This document shows positions 1-5,504 of a stretch of 6,207 bases of DNA, in pieces (within the stretch, counting starts at the first letter, position 1; each line of letters starts with the position of its first letter). The notes under the pieces are model-generated. The model had not been told where the DNA came from. It did no database searches and saw only the letters and a program-made list of their open reading frames with translations. The translations under genes and the position numbers were made by a program. The stretch covers positions 1-6,207 of the forward strand of contig JAJQAP010000056.1 in NCBI GenBank assembly GCA_021203745.1, written 5' to 3'. This DNA is from Coprobacillus sp. (lineage in GTDB: Bacteria; Bacillota_I; Bacilli_A; RFN20; CAG-826).

Positions 1-1
1 T

Positions 2-328
2 GTTCCACTTCTAATTGCTATCCTCTTTCTTACCTGGTTATATGTTTTAATTGCCAGTGTGATTTGCACCATAGGTTTACATGCCGAGAGGGGATTGGGC
101 TATCCTGGATGGAACACAGAACATATTTATAATTTCCGTTTTATCTATGTTCAAGAAATTGACAATGTATACGATGAATATGGCACTTTCTTATCGTATT
201 GGAGTGTGACAAGAATATATCCATGTGTAAACATAATTTATAATATAGGACTGTTCTTTACAATCTTGGTTTTATATATTAGAGAAAGAAAGAATATCAA
301 GTTAAAGGAAGAAAAAGAAAACAAATGA
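2..328 (+). CDS. C-terminal part of a four-helix membrane protein, diverged paralogue (5' end outside window)
   Basis: The reading frame is open from the left edge, so this is the 3' part of a gene; an internal GTG at 59 is not needed as a start. The 108 visible residues match the last 110 residues of the two 194-aa membrane proteins at 3480 and 5505 in length and layout. A hydrophobic helix (visible residues 1-25) is followed by a polar, aromatic-rich outside loop with an FIY motif where the paralogues have FIYYE or VVYFE. A final helix (about 75-93, starting near IYPCVNIIYNIG) and a Lys/Arg/Glu-rich tail follow, consistent with a cytoplasmic C-terminus. Sequence identity is low but the pattern is the same, so I call it an older paralogue of the module's membrane partner. 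Its TGA stop overlaps the ATG of the next gene (ATGA), which suggests translational coupling. Function unknown. Confidence 0.7.
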   Translation, partial: VPLLIAILFLTWLYVLIASVICTIGLHAERGLGYPGWNTEHIYNFRFIYVQEIDNVYDEYGTFLSYWSVTRIYPCVNIIYNIGLFFTILVLYIRERKNIKLKEEKENK

Positions 329-658
329 ATTTTATTTCGTGTTGTTTGATTATTTCATGTTTAACACAAACGGCTGTTTATAACACAGCAAATGATGTAG
401 AAGAGTATTGTGAATTTTTCTCAACACAAAAGATAATCGAAAAAAGAGAGTTAAAAAAACTTCAATAATACTTATTACACATTGTATGAGCTTGATGGTG
501 GTTATGCCTTATATTGTTTAGATGGAGAGGACGAAGTGTTTATGGAGGGGTCTTTTGAAACCAACTCCCCTTACTATGAAATAAATGATTCGGAAATTTA
601 CTATTTAGGTCCTGGATGCTATTTTTATGAAGAAAACAATTCACTTCATGACATTTTT
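325..658 (+). pseudogene. Frameshifted and truncated remnant of the module's cysteine peptidase (N-terminal domain only)
   Basis: An ATG at 325 opens a short frame that stops at 466. A second frame, visible from about 467 to 712, carries on the same protein. Removing one A from the A7 run at 453-459 joins the frames and gives a gap-free alignment with the N-terminal module of the peptidases at 2134 and 4153: YCEFFS matches YCDFSS, then RELKNFNNTYYTLYEL matches RYLSDLDDNKYKLYEL, then GSFETNSP matches GSYEINSP, then IYYLGPG matches AYYLGPG. The first residues form a short hydrophobic stretch like the weak signal sequence of the intact copies. Similarity ends near 658 (LHDIF opposite LTNIL). The frame then runs through unrelated sequence to a TAG at 710-712. 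The whole catalytic domain with its Cys and His is missing, so the gene cannot encode an active enzyme. The break coincides with the 3' end of the minus-strand Fic-like remnant. Confidence 0.78.
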
Positions 659-944
659 ATATTGTGTTTTAATTCCTTGACCAATCTTTTCTACTTTGCC
701 TTCTTTTACTAGTTTAGTAAAAGTTACATCTAATAACTTATAAGAGATATCAGGAAAATAGTTATGGATATCATTTTTTTGAAACAGGAACAATACTATT
801 ATTTATATAGTAAATAATTCTTTCAGTTTTTGAGAGTTTTTGATAACGAGAATCCACGACAAGTCGTCTATCTAAATCTCTATAAGTGCAAGATAGGGTA
901 TATAAGAAATTAGTAATAAATATGCCTTTTACTAAGATTAATTC
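641..944 (-). pseudogene. Decayed C-terminal fragment of a Fic-family-like protein (winged-helix end)
   Basis: On the minus strand a frame runs from 944 down to the T7 run at 774-780 (A7 in the sense direction). One base of slippage there leads into a second frame that ends at a TGA (complement of 641-643). Joined by removing one A, it reads as one coherent protein of about 100 residues. It contains TYRDLDRRL, then LSKTERIIYYINN, FPDISYKLL and finally KLVKEGKVEKIGQGIKTQY. From family knowledge, this order (YRDL/F helix, then a winged helix with PDIS and a KLVKEG..EKIG.G wing) resembles the C-terminal end of many gut-bacterial Fic proteins; similar wings end AAA_4 (AlbA-like) proteins. The Fic catalytic motif HPFxxGNGR is not present, because the 5' part is gone (a TAA lies in frame at 945-947). 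It is therefore a dead fragment. It fills the otherwise gene-poor stretch between the truncated peptidase and the hydrolase gene. Confidence 0.55.
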
Positions 945-946
945 TT

Positions 947-2044
947 ATGTATATTAGAATTATGCCTAAGTATAGAGACATTGATAGAAACGAAAATATC
1001 ATCACTTATGTAAAAAGTAATGATAAGACGTTTGTTGAAGAACCACTTAATGAAAGGGATGCTTTAGTGTTTGCTATTTTAACCTATTGTAGGTATGAAA
1101 ATATCGATACGTTAACTAAAAAACAGACAAACTCGATCACTATTAGTGAGTTAAATTCATACATAAAAGATATTAATGTGGGTTCTCCAATGATTGAAGG
1201 ATGTAAAATCCTTTTACCAATCATTTCTAAATCAAAAAGATTTAAGGATATAAAGATAAGTCAAATTGAATCTCATTTTGACGAAGAAGAATCTATCCAA
1301 TACTTCTCCTGCATCTATATTGATTCAGAGAGTAAGACGTTAGTGGTTGGTTATAGAGGGACAGATAACGCTATCGCGGGGTGGATGGAAGATTTAGATT
1401 TAGCCACAAAAAAGATTATCCCATCAGATACTTATGCGAGTGAATATCTAAAAAGAATTATAAAGAAATATCCTAGGTATAGTGTATATCTAACAGGTCA
1501 TTCTAAGGGTGGTAACCTTGTGGAGTATTCTTTATATTCCCTTACTAAAAGAGAAAGAAAACATATAGTCATGACCTATGACTTTGACGGCCCTAACTTT
1601 GATATAGAAATAGATAGAGAAGCACTACTTCCTAAGATTAGAAAGTATGTTCCAAAAGATTGTGTTGTGGGTAAACTCCTTGAAAATGGCATCCCCTATC
1701 AAGTTGTGGATTCCCGTTCTATTAGTGTACTGCAACATGATCCCTTCTACTGGAAACTAAAGAATGGAGAGTTTATCTTACTTGATAAAGTATCTAAAAC
1801 TAGTGAAACCACTTTAAAACTATTTAATAATTTTGTGAATAAATTAACTGATGCAGAAAAACTAGATATTGTAAACACAATAAAGAAATACACAATTGGG
1901 TTAGATCAAAAGACACTTACACAAGTAAAGAAAGAACCATTAAAGACCGCGGGGGAGATTATTCAAAAGAGTAAATATATTAAGAGCGAAACGGATAGGG
2001 GAACTTATCTAAAGATTCTTGTTGAAGTCTTTAGAAATAGCTAA
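947..2044 (+). CDS. Mbeg1-like (DUF2974) alpha/beta-hydrolase
   Basis: The protein has up to 365 residues and looks complete. The nucleophile elbow TGHSKGGN (residues 183-190, Ser186) is the form typical of Mbeg1-like/DUF2974 proteins. It is preceded by the strand VVGYRGTDN (133-141), which resembles the lipase oxyanion-loop motif. Likely acid residues lie in YDFDGPNF (Asp212 or Asp214), and a candidate catalytic His is His264 in QHDPFYW. No signal peptide or membrane segment is visible, so it is probably cytoplasmic. The family is annotated as lipase-like, but a bacterial substrate is not established as far as I know. The start is uncertain: ATG 947 and ATG 962 (MPKYRDID) are both in frame and neither has a clear Shine-Dalgarno; 962 fits the usual family N-terminus well. 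It has no evident link to the flanking peptidase modules. It sits between a broken peptidase gene and the first intact module and is followed by a hairpin with a T run. Confidence 0.85.
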   Translation: MYIRIMPKYRDIDRNENIITYVKSNDKTFVEEPLNERDALVFAILTYCRYENIDTLTKKQTNSITISELNSYIKDINVGSPMIEGCKILLPIISKSKRFKDIKISQIESHFDEEESIQYFSCIYIDSESKTLVVGYRGTDNAIAGWMEDLDLATKKIIPSDTYASEYLKRIIKKYPRYSVYLTGHSKGGNLVEYSLYSLTKRERKHIVMTYDFDGPNFDIEIDREALLPKIRKYVPKDCVVGKLLENGIPYQVVDSRSISVLQHDPFYWKLKNGEFILLDKVSKTSETTLKLFNNFVNKLTDAEKLDIVNTIKKYTIGLDQKTLTQVKKEPLKTAGEIIQKSKYIKSETDRGTYLKILVEVFRNS

Positions 2045-2052
2045 TGCACACT

Positions 2053-2099
2053 AAGAAAAGTAAAAAAAGTAAAAAAAACTTTGATTTTTCTTTTTTTTT
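2053..2099 (+). terminator. Two-tier hairpin with T run after the hydrolase gene / ahead of module 1
   Basis: An outer stem pairs AAGAAAA (2053-2059) with TTTTCTT (2086-2092). An inner hairpin pairs AAAGT (2066-2070) with ACTTT (2078-2082) around a loop of seven A. A nearly pure T run follows to 2099. The stems are A/T-rich and thus weak for an intrinsic terminator. The layout matches the stronger structure at 4063-4119, just ahead of module 2, so it may act as terminator of the hydrolase gene, leader element of the peptidase gene, or both. Confidence 0.4.
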
Positions 2100-2110
2100 G
2101 TATAAAAAAT
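2081..2110 (+). promoter_or_regulatory. Possible promoter for module 1, overlapping the hairpin
   Basis: TTGATT (2081-2086) could serve as a -35 element, with the A-rich TATAAAAAAT stretch (2101-2110) as a poor -10 region. The same TTGATT, T tract and A-rich block recur at 4102-4132 at nearly the same distance from the peptidase ATG (53 and 51 nt). The -10 match is weak, so this rests mainly on conservation between copies. Confidence 0.25.
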
Positions 2111-2120
2111 AAGAAAAGTA

Positions 2121-2126
2121 AGGAGG
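2121..2126 (+). promoter_or_regulatory. Strong ribosome binding site for the module 1 peptidase
   Basis: A perfect AGGAGG lies 7 nt before the ATG at 2134. It fixes the start of the 447-aa protein and points to efficient translation. Confidence 0.85.
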
Positions 2127-2133
2127 ATGTAAA

Positions 2134-3477
2134 ATGATTGAGAGTATTTTGTCAGTTTTATTAACTATTGTGGCAACAACGAGCATTACAAATAATATCA
2201 CAAATCAAAGTGAAGAAACATATTGTGATTTTTCTTCAAAAAAAGCCATTATAAGTGAAAGATATCTATCAGATTTAGACGATAATAAATATAAACTTTA
2301 TGAACTTGAAGATGGTTATGCCATTTATTTGGTGGATAATGAGGATGAAACGTTTTTAGAGGGTTCTTACGAGATAAACTCTCCATTTTTTGGATATGAA
2401 AATAACGAAGCATATTATTTAGGGCCGGGTAATTACTATGTTAAAGAGAGCAATAAATTAACAAACATATTGAGTACTCCGCTTGCCAAGTATAAGGAGA
2501 GAAGAAATAACACAATTGAAACCTATGTGATTACACATGAAGATTGGGGTTATTCAGATGAAGATGAATTAGATGGTTATACTTTAATTGAAAATTACCA
2601 ATACTTTAAAAATTTGGAATACTTCCCAACAAACTACTTAGGAACATGCGGTCTTGTGGCTCTTTGTATTCTTCTTGGATATTATGACACATTCTATAAT
2701 GATAATTTTGTAAATAACGAGATGGCATATCAAGCTAGAACATACGAAAAAATAACTGATACGCAAACCGAAGAAATATTACTTAATACCGAGGAAGACA
2801 TACCATTTATGAAAACGGTTATGATTGATTATTCATCAACGTGCGCTAATAATGGTGAATACCCAATAAACAAATGGACATCTTATCCTGGTACCACACA
2901 AGCACTTCACGATTATTTATTTGACAAATGCTTTGAATATAATGAAGGCTTTAAAGATATTTTTGGTGGGTATCCTATGCTTCCATATGATGTTGCAAAA
3001 ACATTTGAATCTTATGTTGAAAAGCAATGTGCATCATTACAAGATGATATAAATATAAAATATGGAAGTTATCTAACTTTAGCTGCAACAAAAACAATAA
3101 TAAGAAATCAAATAAGAAAAAATAATCCTTTAGCAGTTACACTAATTTCATATTCAACTGAAGAGGAAAGCGAAACTTTATGGCTTCCACATACCGCGGT
3201 GGCATATGGATTTGATTTAGAAAACAAAAACTTTGTTGTTAATATGGGATTATCAGAATATCTGGGTGGAGCAACAATATTAGATTTCTCATTTATTTAT
3301 GGGTATTGTTATTTAAATTATAGTGGTGAACATGTGCATTCCAAAAATGCCATTTGTACATCAGGGTCCTCAAGGGCACTAACAAAAAACATTACATATG
3401 ATGTTTGTGGCTGTGGTTATATGAGTCTAAATGATAATTTGTCATCAAAAATATTTAGTGAAAGTGGAGGGCAATAA
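2134..3477 (+). CDS. Exported papain-fold cysteine peptidase candidate (module 1, intact copy)
   Basis: The protein has 447 residues. Residues 1-16 form a hydrophobic N-terminus that could be a signal sequence or anchor, although it lacks the usual Lys/Arg start. Residues 28-115 form a prodomain-like module (YCDFSSKK, KLYELEDGYAIY, EGSYEINSPFFGYE, YYLGPGNYY). An acidic linker (136-147) leads to the candidate catalytic domain. NYLGTCGLVALCILLGYYD (167-185) places a Cys (Cys172) at the start of a hydrophobic helix, as in papain-like C39 and C10 peptidases. LPHTAVAYGF (351-360) supplies the likely catalytic His353, followed by a strand (NFVVNMGLS). No clear papain-type Asn or Gln oxyanion residue is seen. 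The tail has HVHS (400-403), Cys408 and CGCG (425-428), a possible metal or disulfide site. The gene ends 2 nt before its membrane partner, whose RBS lies inside it. Substrate unknown; peptidase activity is inferred from these motifs. Confidence 0.7.
   Translation: MIESILSVLLTIVATTSITNNITNQSEETYCDFSSKKAIISERYLSDLDDNKYKLYELEDGYAIYLVDNEDETFLEGSYEINSPFFGYENNEAYYLGPGNYYVKESNKLTNILSTPLAKYKERRNNTIETYVITHEDWGYSDEDELDGYTLIENYQYFKNLEYFPTNYLGTCGLVALCILLGYYDTFYNDNFVNNEMAYQARTYEKITDTQTEEILLNTEEDIPFMKTVMIDYSSTCANNGEYPINKWTSYPGTTQALHDYLFDKCFEYNEGFKDIFGGYPMLPYDVAKTFESYVEKQCASLQDDINIKYGSYLTLAATKTIIRNQIRKNNPLAVTLISYSTEEESETLWLPHTAVAYGFDLENKNFVVNMGLSEYLGGATILDFSFIYGYCYLNYSGEHVHSKNAICTSGSSRALTKNITYDVCGCGYMSLNDNLSSKIFSESGGQ
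3466..3471 (+). promoter_or_regulatory. Ribosome binding site of the membrane partner, inside the peptidase gene
   Basis: GGAGGG sits 8 nt before the ATG at 3480 and encodes the last residues of the peptidase. Together with the 2-nt gap this indicates co-transcription and coupled translation of the pair. Confidence 0.8.
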
Positions 3478-3479
3478 AT

Positions 3480-4064
3480 ATGTCAACAAGTAACGAATCA
3501 ACAACAAATAATTACAATAAAACGAGTATTTCGATGAAGGCATCTTTGATTGTGGTTTTAATTTCATTTGCCCTCTCTATTATCGATATGGGTTTAATCT
3601 CAGATTATGACTACGAGATGAGTGCATTTGCGAAATCTATTGTGGTTTTTCTTCTTGAAGGAGTATGTTCACTAGCTTTTCTCATAGGAATCATAGTAAG
3701 TTCTATCTATGTAGCAAAGAAAAAAATAGGTCCATCTATTTTAGTGGTGGATATTATTCTTTTACTCATTTGGGTTTTTACAGCATATTGTTCTTTTTGG
3801 TCTATTGGATGCATTGTGGGACCATGGAAGGGTGAAAATCCGGATGCACAGTATTTTGTTGATGTAAGTCAGTATCATTTCAATTTTATTTACTATGAAC
3901 ACTACCAAGCCTCTTTGGATAGTAGAACTCTTATAACATATGTAGATTGGGATTATTATTTCCCATATATTCTTTTTATTGGTAATTTGATAGTAAGTGC
4001 AGTGATTATTCCCATGTATGTAAAAGTATATGCAAAACATAAAAGCGAAAATAAAATAAAATAA
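3480..4064 (+). CDS. Four-helix membrane protein, partner of the module 1 peptidase
   Basis: The protein has 194 residues and no family I recognise. Four hydrophobic segments are visible at about 18-40, 52-78, 85-113 and 160-182. Basic residues sit before segment 1, after segment 2 (AKKKIG) and after segment 4 (KVYAKHKSENKIK). The positive-inside rule therefore puts both ends in the cytoplasm, with one short and one longer outside loop (about 114-159, rich in Tyr, Asp and His). A gap-free hand alignment with the copy at 5505 gives 112 of 194 identical residues. Identity is near complete in segment 1 (SFALSIIDMGLIS), around CSL.FL.G and in segment 4 (FPYI.F.GNLIVSAVIIP), and low in the N-terminus and at 101-130. 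Strict pairing with the peptidase suggests a dedicated partner such as an inhibitor, immunity or processing factor, or transporter; this is inference. It is followed by a hairpin with a T run. Confidence 0.8.
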   Translation: MSTSNESTTNNYNKTSISMKASLIVVLISFALSIIDMGLISDYDYEMSAFAKSIVVFLLEGVCSLAFLIGIIVSSIYVAKKKIGPSILVVDIILLLIWVFTAYCSFWSIGCIVGPWKGENPDAQYFVDVSQYHFNFIYYEHYQASLDSRTLITYVDWDYYFPYILFIGNLIVSAVIIPMYVKVYAKHKSENKIK

Positions 4065-4119
4065 AAAGCATAAAAATATAAGTAAAAAAGCGATTTAATC
4101 GTTGATTTATGCTTTTTTT
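4063..4119 (+). terminator. Nested hairpin terminator between modules 1 and 2
   Basis: A perfect 12-bp outer stem pairs AAAAAGCATAAA (4063-4074) with TTTATGCTTTTT (4106-4117). It encloses a small hairpin (AGCGAT 4089-4094 with ATCGTT 4098-4103, including one G-T pair). Seven T residues end the structure at 4119. It begins within the stop codon of the membrane gene and lies 33 nt before the next ATG. It could end module 1 transcription or act as a leader attenuator for module 2. Confidence 0.6.
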
Positions 4120-4132
4120 ATGACAAAAATAA
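4102..4132 (+). promoter_or_regulatory. Possible promoter for module 2, overlapping the terminator
   Basis: TTGATT (4102-4107) followed by a T tract and an A-rich block (AAAAATAAA, about 4125-4133) aligns with the sequence at 2081-2112 ahead of module 1. A good -10 hexamer is lacking. Conservation between the two leaders is the main support. Confidence 0.22.
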
Positions 4133-4140
4133 AGGTAATT

Positions 4141-4147
4141 GGGGCGG
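4141..4147 (+). promoter_or_regulatory. Degenerate ribosome binding site of the module 2 peptidase
   Basis: GGGGCGG stands 5 nt before the ATG at 4153, where module 1 has AGGAGG. It supports 4153 as the start but looks weaker, which may lower expression of copy 2. Confidence 0.5.
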
Positions 4148-4152
4148 ATATT

Positions 4153-5427
4153 ATGATTGAAAATATATTGTGTGTGTTGCTAACCATTGTGACAACCACG
4201 TATAGTGCAAATAACATTGCAAATCAAAATAATGAAAAAAATTGTGATTTCTCATCTAAAAAGGCAGTTATAAGTGAAAGATATCTATCAAATTTAGATG
4301 AGAATAAATATAAACTATATGAACTCGAAAATGGTTATGCCATTTATTTTGTGAATGGAGAAGAGGAAACTTTTTTGGAAGGATCTTACGAAGTAAACTC
4401 ACCTTTTTTTGGTTATGAAGATAAAGAAACGTATTATTTAGGACCAGGAAAATATTTCATCCAAGAAAATGACGAATTATCTAATATACTAGAGGAGCCA
4501 ATTAAAACTTTTAATGAAAGAAGAGAAAATGTGATGAGAACATATGGTGCTGTGCACGAAGATTGGGGTTCTTCTAGTGAAGAAGAGGATGATGAATTAG
4601 AGGATTACACATTGATTGAAAACTACCAATATTTTAAAGGTCTAGAAACTATTCCAACAAATTATCTAGGTACTTGCGGTCTCGTGGCCATTTGTATTCT
4701 TTTAGGTTATTATGATACTTTTTACAATGATAATTTTGTTGATAATAGTATGGCGTACTATGCAAGAACATATGAATATGTAAATAGGAATCATAAAGAA
4801 GAGATATTGCTTGGTGTCGAAGAAAACATACCTTTTTTACAAACAGTTGAACTCGATTATGATTCAACATATGTTGATAATGAGGATTACCCATTAAGCA
4901 AGTGGAATTCATATCCTGGAACGACGCAAGCACTTCATGACTATATATTTGATAATTATCTTAAGTATAATTCTATTGGAAAATATTTCGCCTGGGGATA
5001 TCCAATGTTTCCATATGATGTTTACAGAACCCTTGTAAAATATATTGAAAATGAATGTTCAGAATTACAAAATGATATAACTCTAAAATATGGAAGTTAT
5101 GCAACTCTAGCTGCAACAAAAACAATAATAAAAAATCAGATACAAGATAATAATCCATTAGCCGTCACTTTACTGTCATATTCAGTTGAAGGAGAAGAAG
5201 ACAATGATGGCGTTCCTCATACTGCTGTTGCATATGGATATAATTCCACAAATAACTATTATGTTGTCCAAATGGGATTGTCTAAATACTTAGGTGGGGC
5301 AACAATATTAAGTGAATCATCTATTTATGGATATTGCTATTTAAATTATAGTGGTGAGCATATTCATTCAAAAAATGCTACCTGTGTAGAATCATCAAAA
5401 TTTGCTTTTAAAAAAAACAACATATAA
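4153..5427 (+). CDS. Cysteine peptidase candidate (module 2 copy), C-terminus altered by a frameshift
   Basis: From ATG 4153 the protein has 424 residues and aligns with the copy at 2134 almost without gaps. Upstream in-frame starts (TTG 4102, ATG 4120) lie in or next to the terminator hairpin, and only 4153 matches MIESILSVLL with MIENILCVLL. It has the same layout: hydrophobic N-terminus, prodomain-like module with YYLGPG, and a longer acidic linker (141-151). Candidate Cys175 sits in YLGTCGLVAICILLGYYD, and His356 in VPHTAVAYGY. The tail HIHS (403-406) and Cys411 are kept, but the frame hits TAA after an A8 run at 5410-5417. Removing one A restores a tail with YNICGCGY that ends at a TAA at 5489-5491, giving about 445 residues. 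The catalytic region is complete, so the product may still be active. If the CxC tail matters, this copy is impaired, unless slippage at the A run or a sequencing error accounts for the shift. Confidence 0.7.
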   Translation: MIENILCVLLTIVTTTYSANNIANQNNEKNCDFSSKKAVISERYLSNLDENKYKLYELENGYAIYFVNGEEETFLEGSYEVNSPFFGYEDKETYYLGPGKYFIQENDELSNILEEPIKTFNERRENVMRTYGAVHEDWGSSSEEEDDELEDYTLIENYQYFKGLETIPTNYLGTCGLVAICILLGYYDTFYNDNFVDNSMAYYARTYEYVNRNHKEEILLGVEENIPFLQTVELDYDSTYVDNEDYPLSKWNSYPGTTQALHDYIFDNYLKYNSIGKYFAWGYPMFPYDVYRTLVKYIENECSELQNDITLKYGSYATLAATKTIIKNQIQDNNPLAVTLLSYSVEGEEDNDGVPHTAVAYGYNSTNNYYVVQMGLSKYLGGATILSESSIYGYCYLNYSGEHIHSKNATCVESSKFAFKKNNI

Positions 5428-5491
5428 TATATGTGGATGTGGATACACGAGAATAAATGCAAATACAAGATTACAGCCACTAAAGAATTAA
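5428..5491 (+). pseudogene. Out-of-frame 3' tail of the module 2 peptidase gene
   Basis: In the frame one base off, codons 5423-5488 read a tail homologous to the end of the intact copy: YNICGCGY matches YDVCGCGY and RINAN matches SLNDN. The TAA at 5489-5491 lies 13 nt before the next start. Retention of this coding similarity suggests the frameshift is recent, programmed or artefactual. Confidence 0.65.
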
Positions 5492-5492
5492 T

Positions 5493-5498
5493 AGGGAG
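5493..5498 (+). promoter_or_regulatory. Ribosome binding site of the module 2 membrane protein
   Basis: AGGGAG is 6 nt before the ATG at 5505 and confirms that start. Confidence 0.7.
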
Positions 5499-5504
5499 AT
5501 TAAT

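Larger units (their letters stand above)
2053..4064 (+). repeat. Tandem duplication, unit 1 (leader + peptidase + membrane protein)
   Basis: The unit holds a leader with two-tier hairpin, the 447-aa peptidase gene and the 194-aa membrane gene. The peptidase starts of the two units are 2019 nt apart and the membrane-gene starts 2025 nt apart, so the units are collinear over their whole length. They have diverged clearly at the protein level, so the duplication is not recent. Confidence 0.8.

Noticed and set aside
853..866. Short palindrome around ACGACAAGTCGT as an operator
   Set aside because: The stem is 5 bp with a 2-nt loop, it lies in the Fic-like remnant, and no second copy or nearby promoter supports it.
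3762..4040. Minus-strand open frame of 92 codons
   Set aside because: It lies wholly opposite the conserved membrane-protein gene, has no ribosome binding site I can see, and its product shows no recognisable motif.
4102..4152. Longer N-terminus for the second peptidase (TTG 4102 or ATG 4120)
   Set aside because: TTG 4102 falls in the terminator stem and ATG 4120 directly follows its T run; similarity to the first copy begins exactly at ATG 4153.
4649..5158. Minus-strand open frames opposite the second peptidase gene
   Set aside because: They are antisense to a gene with clear paralogue support; their residue content reflects the AT-rich complement and nothing else supports them.
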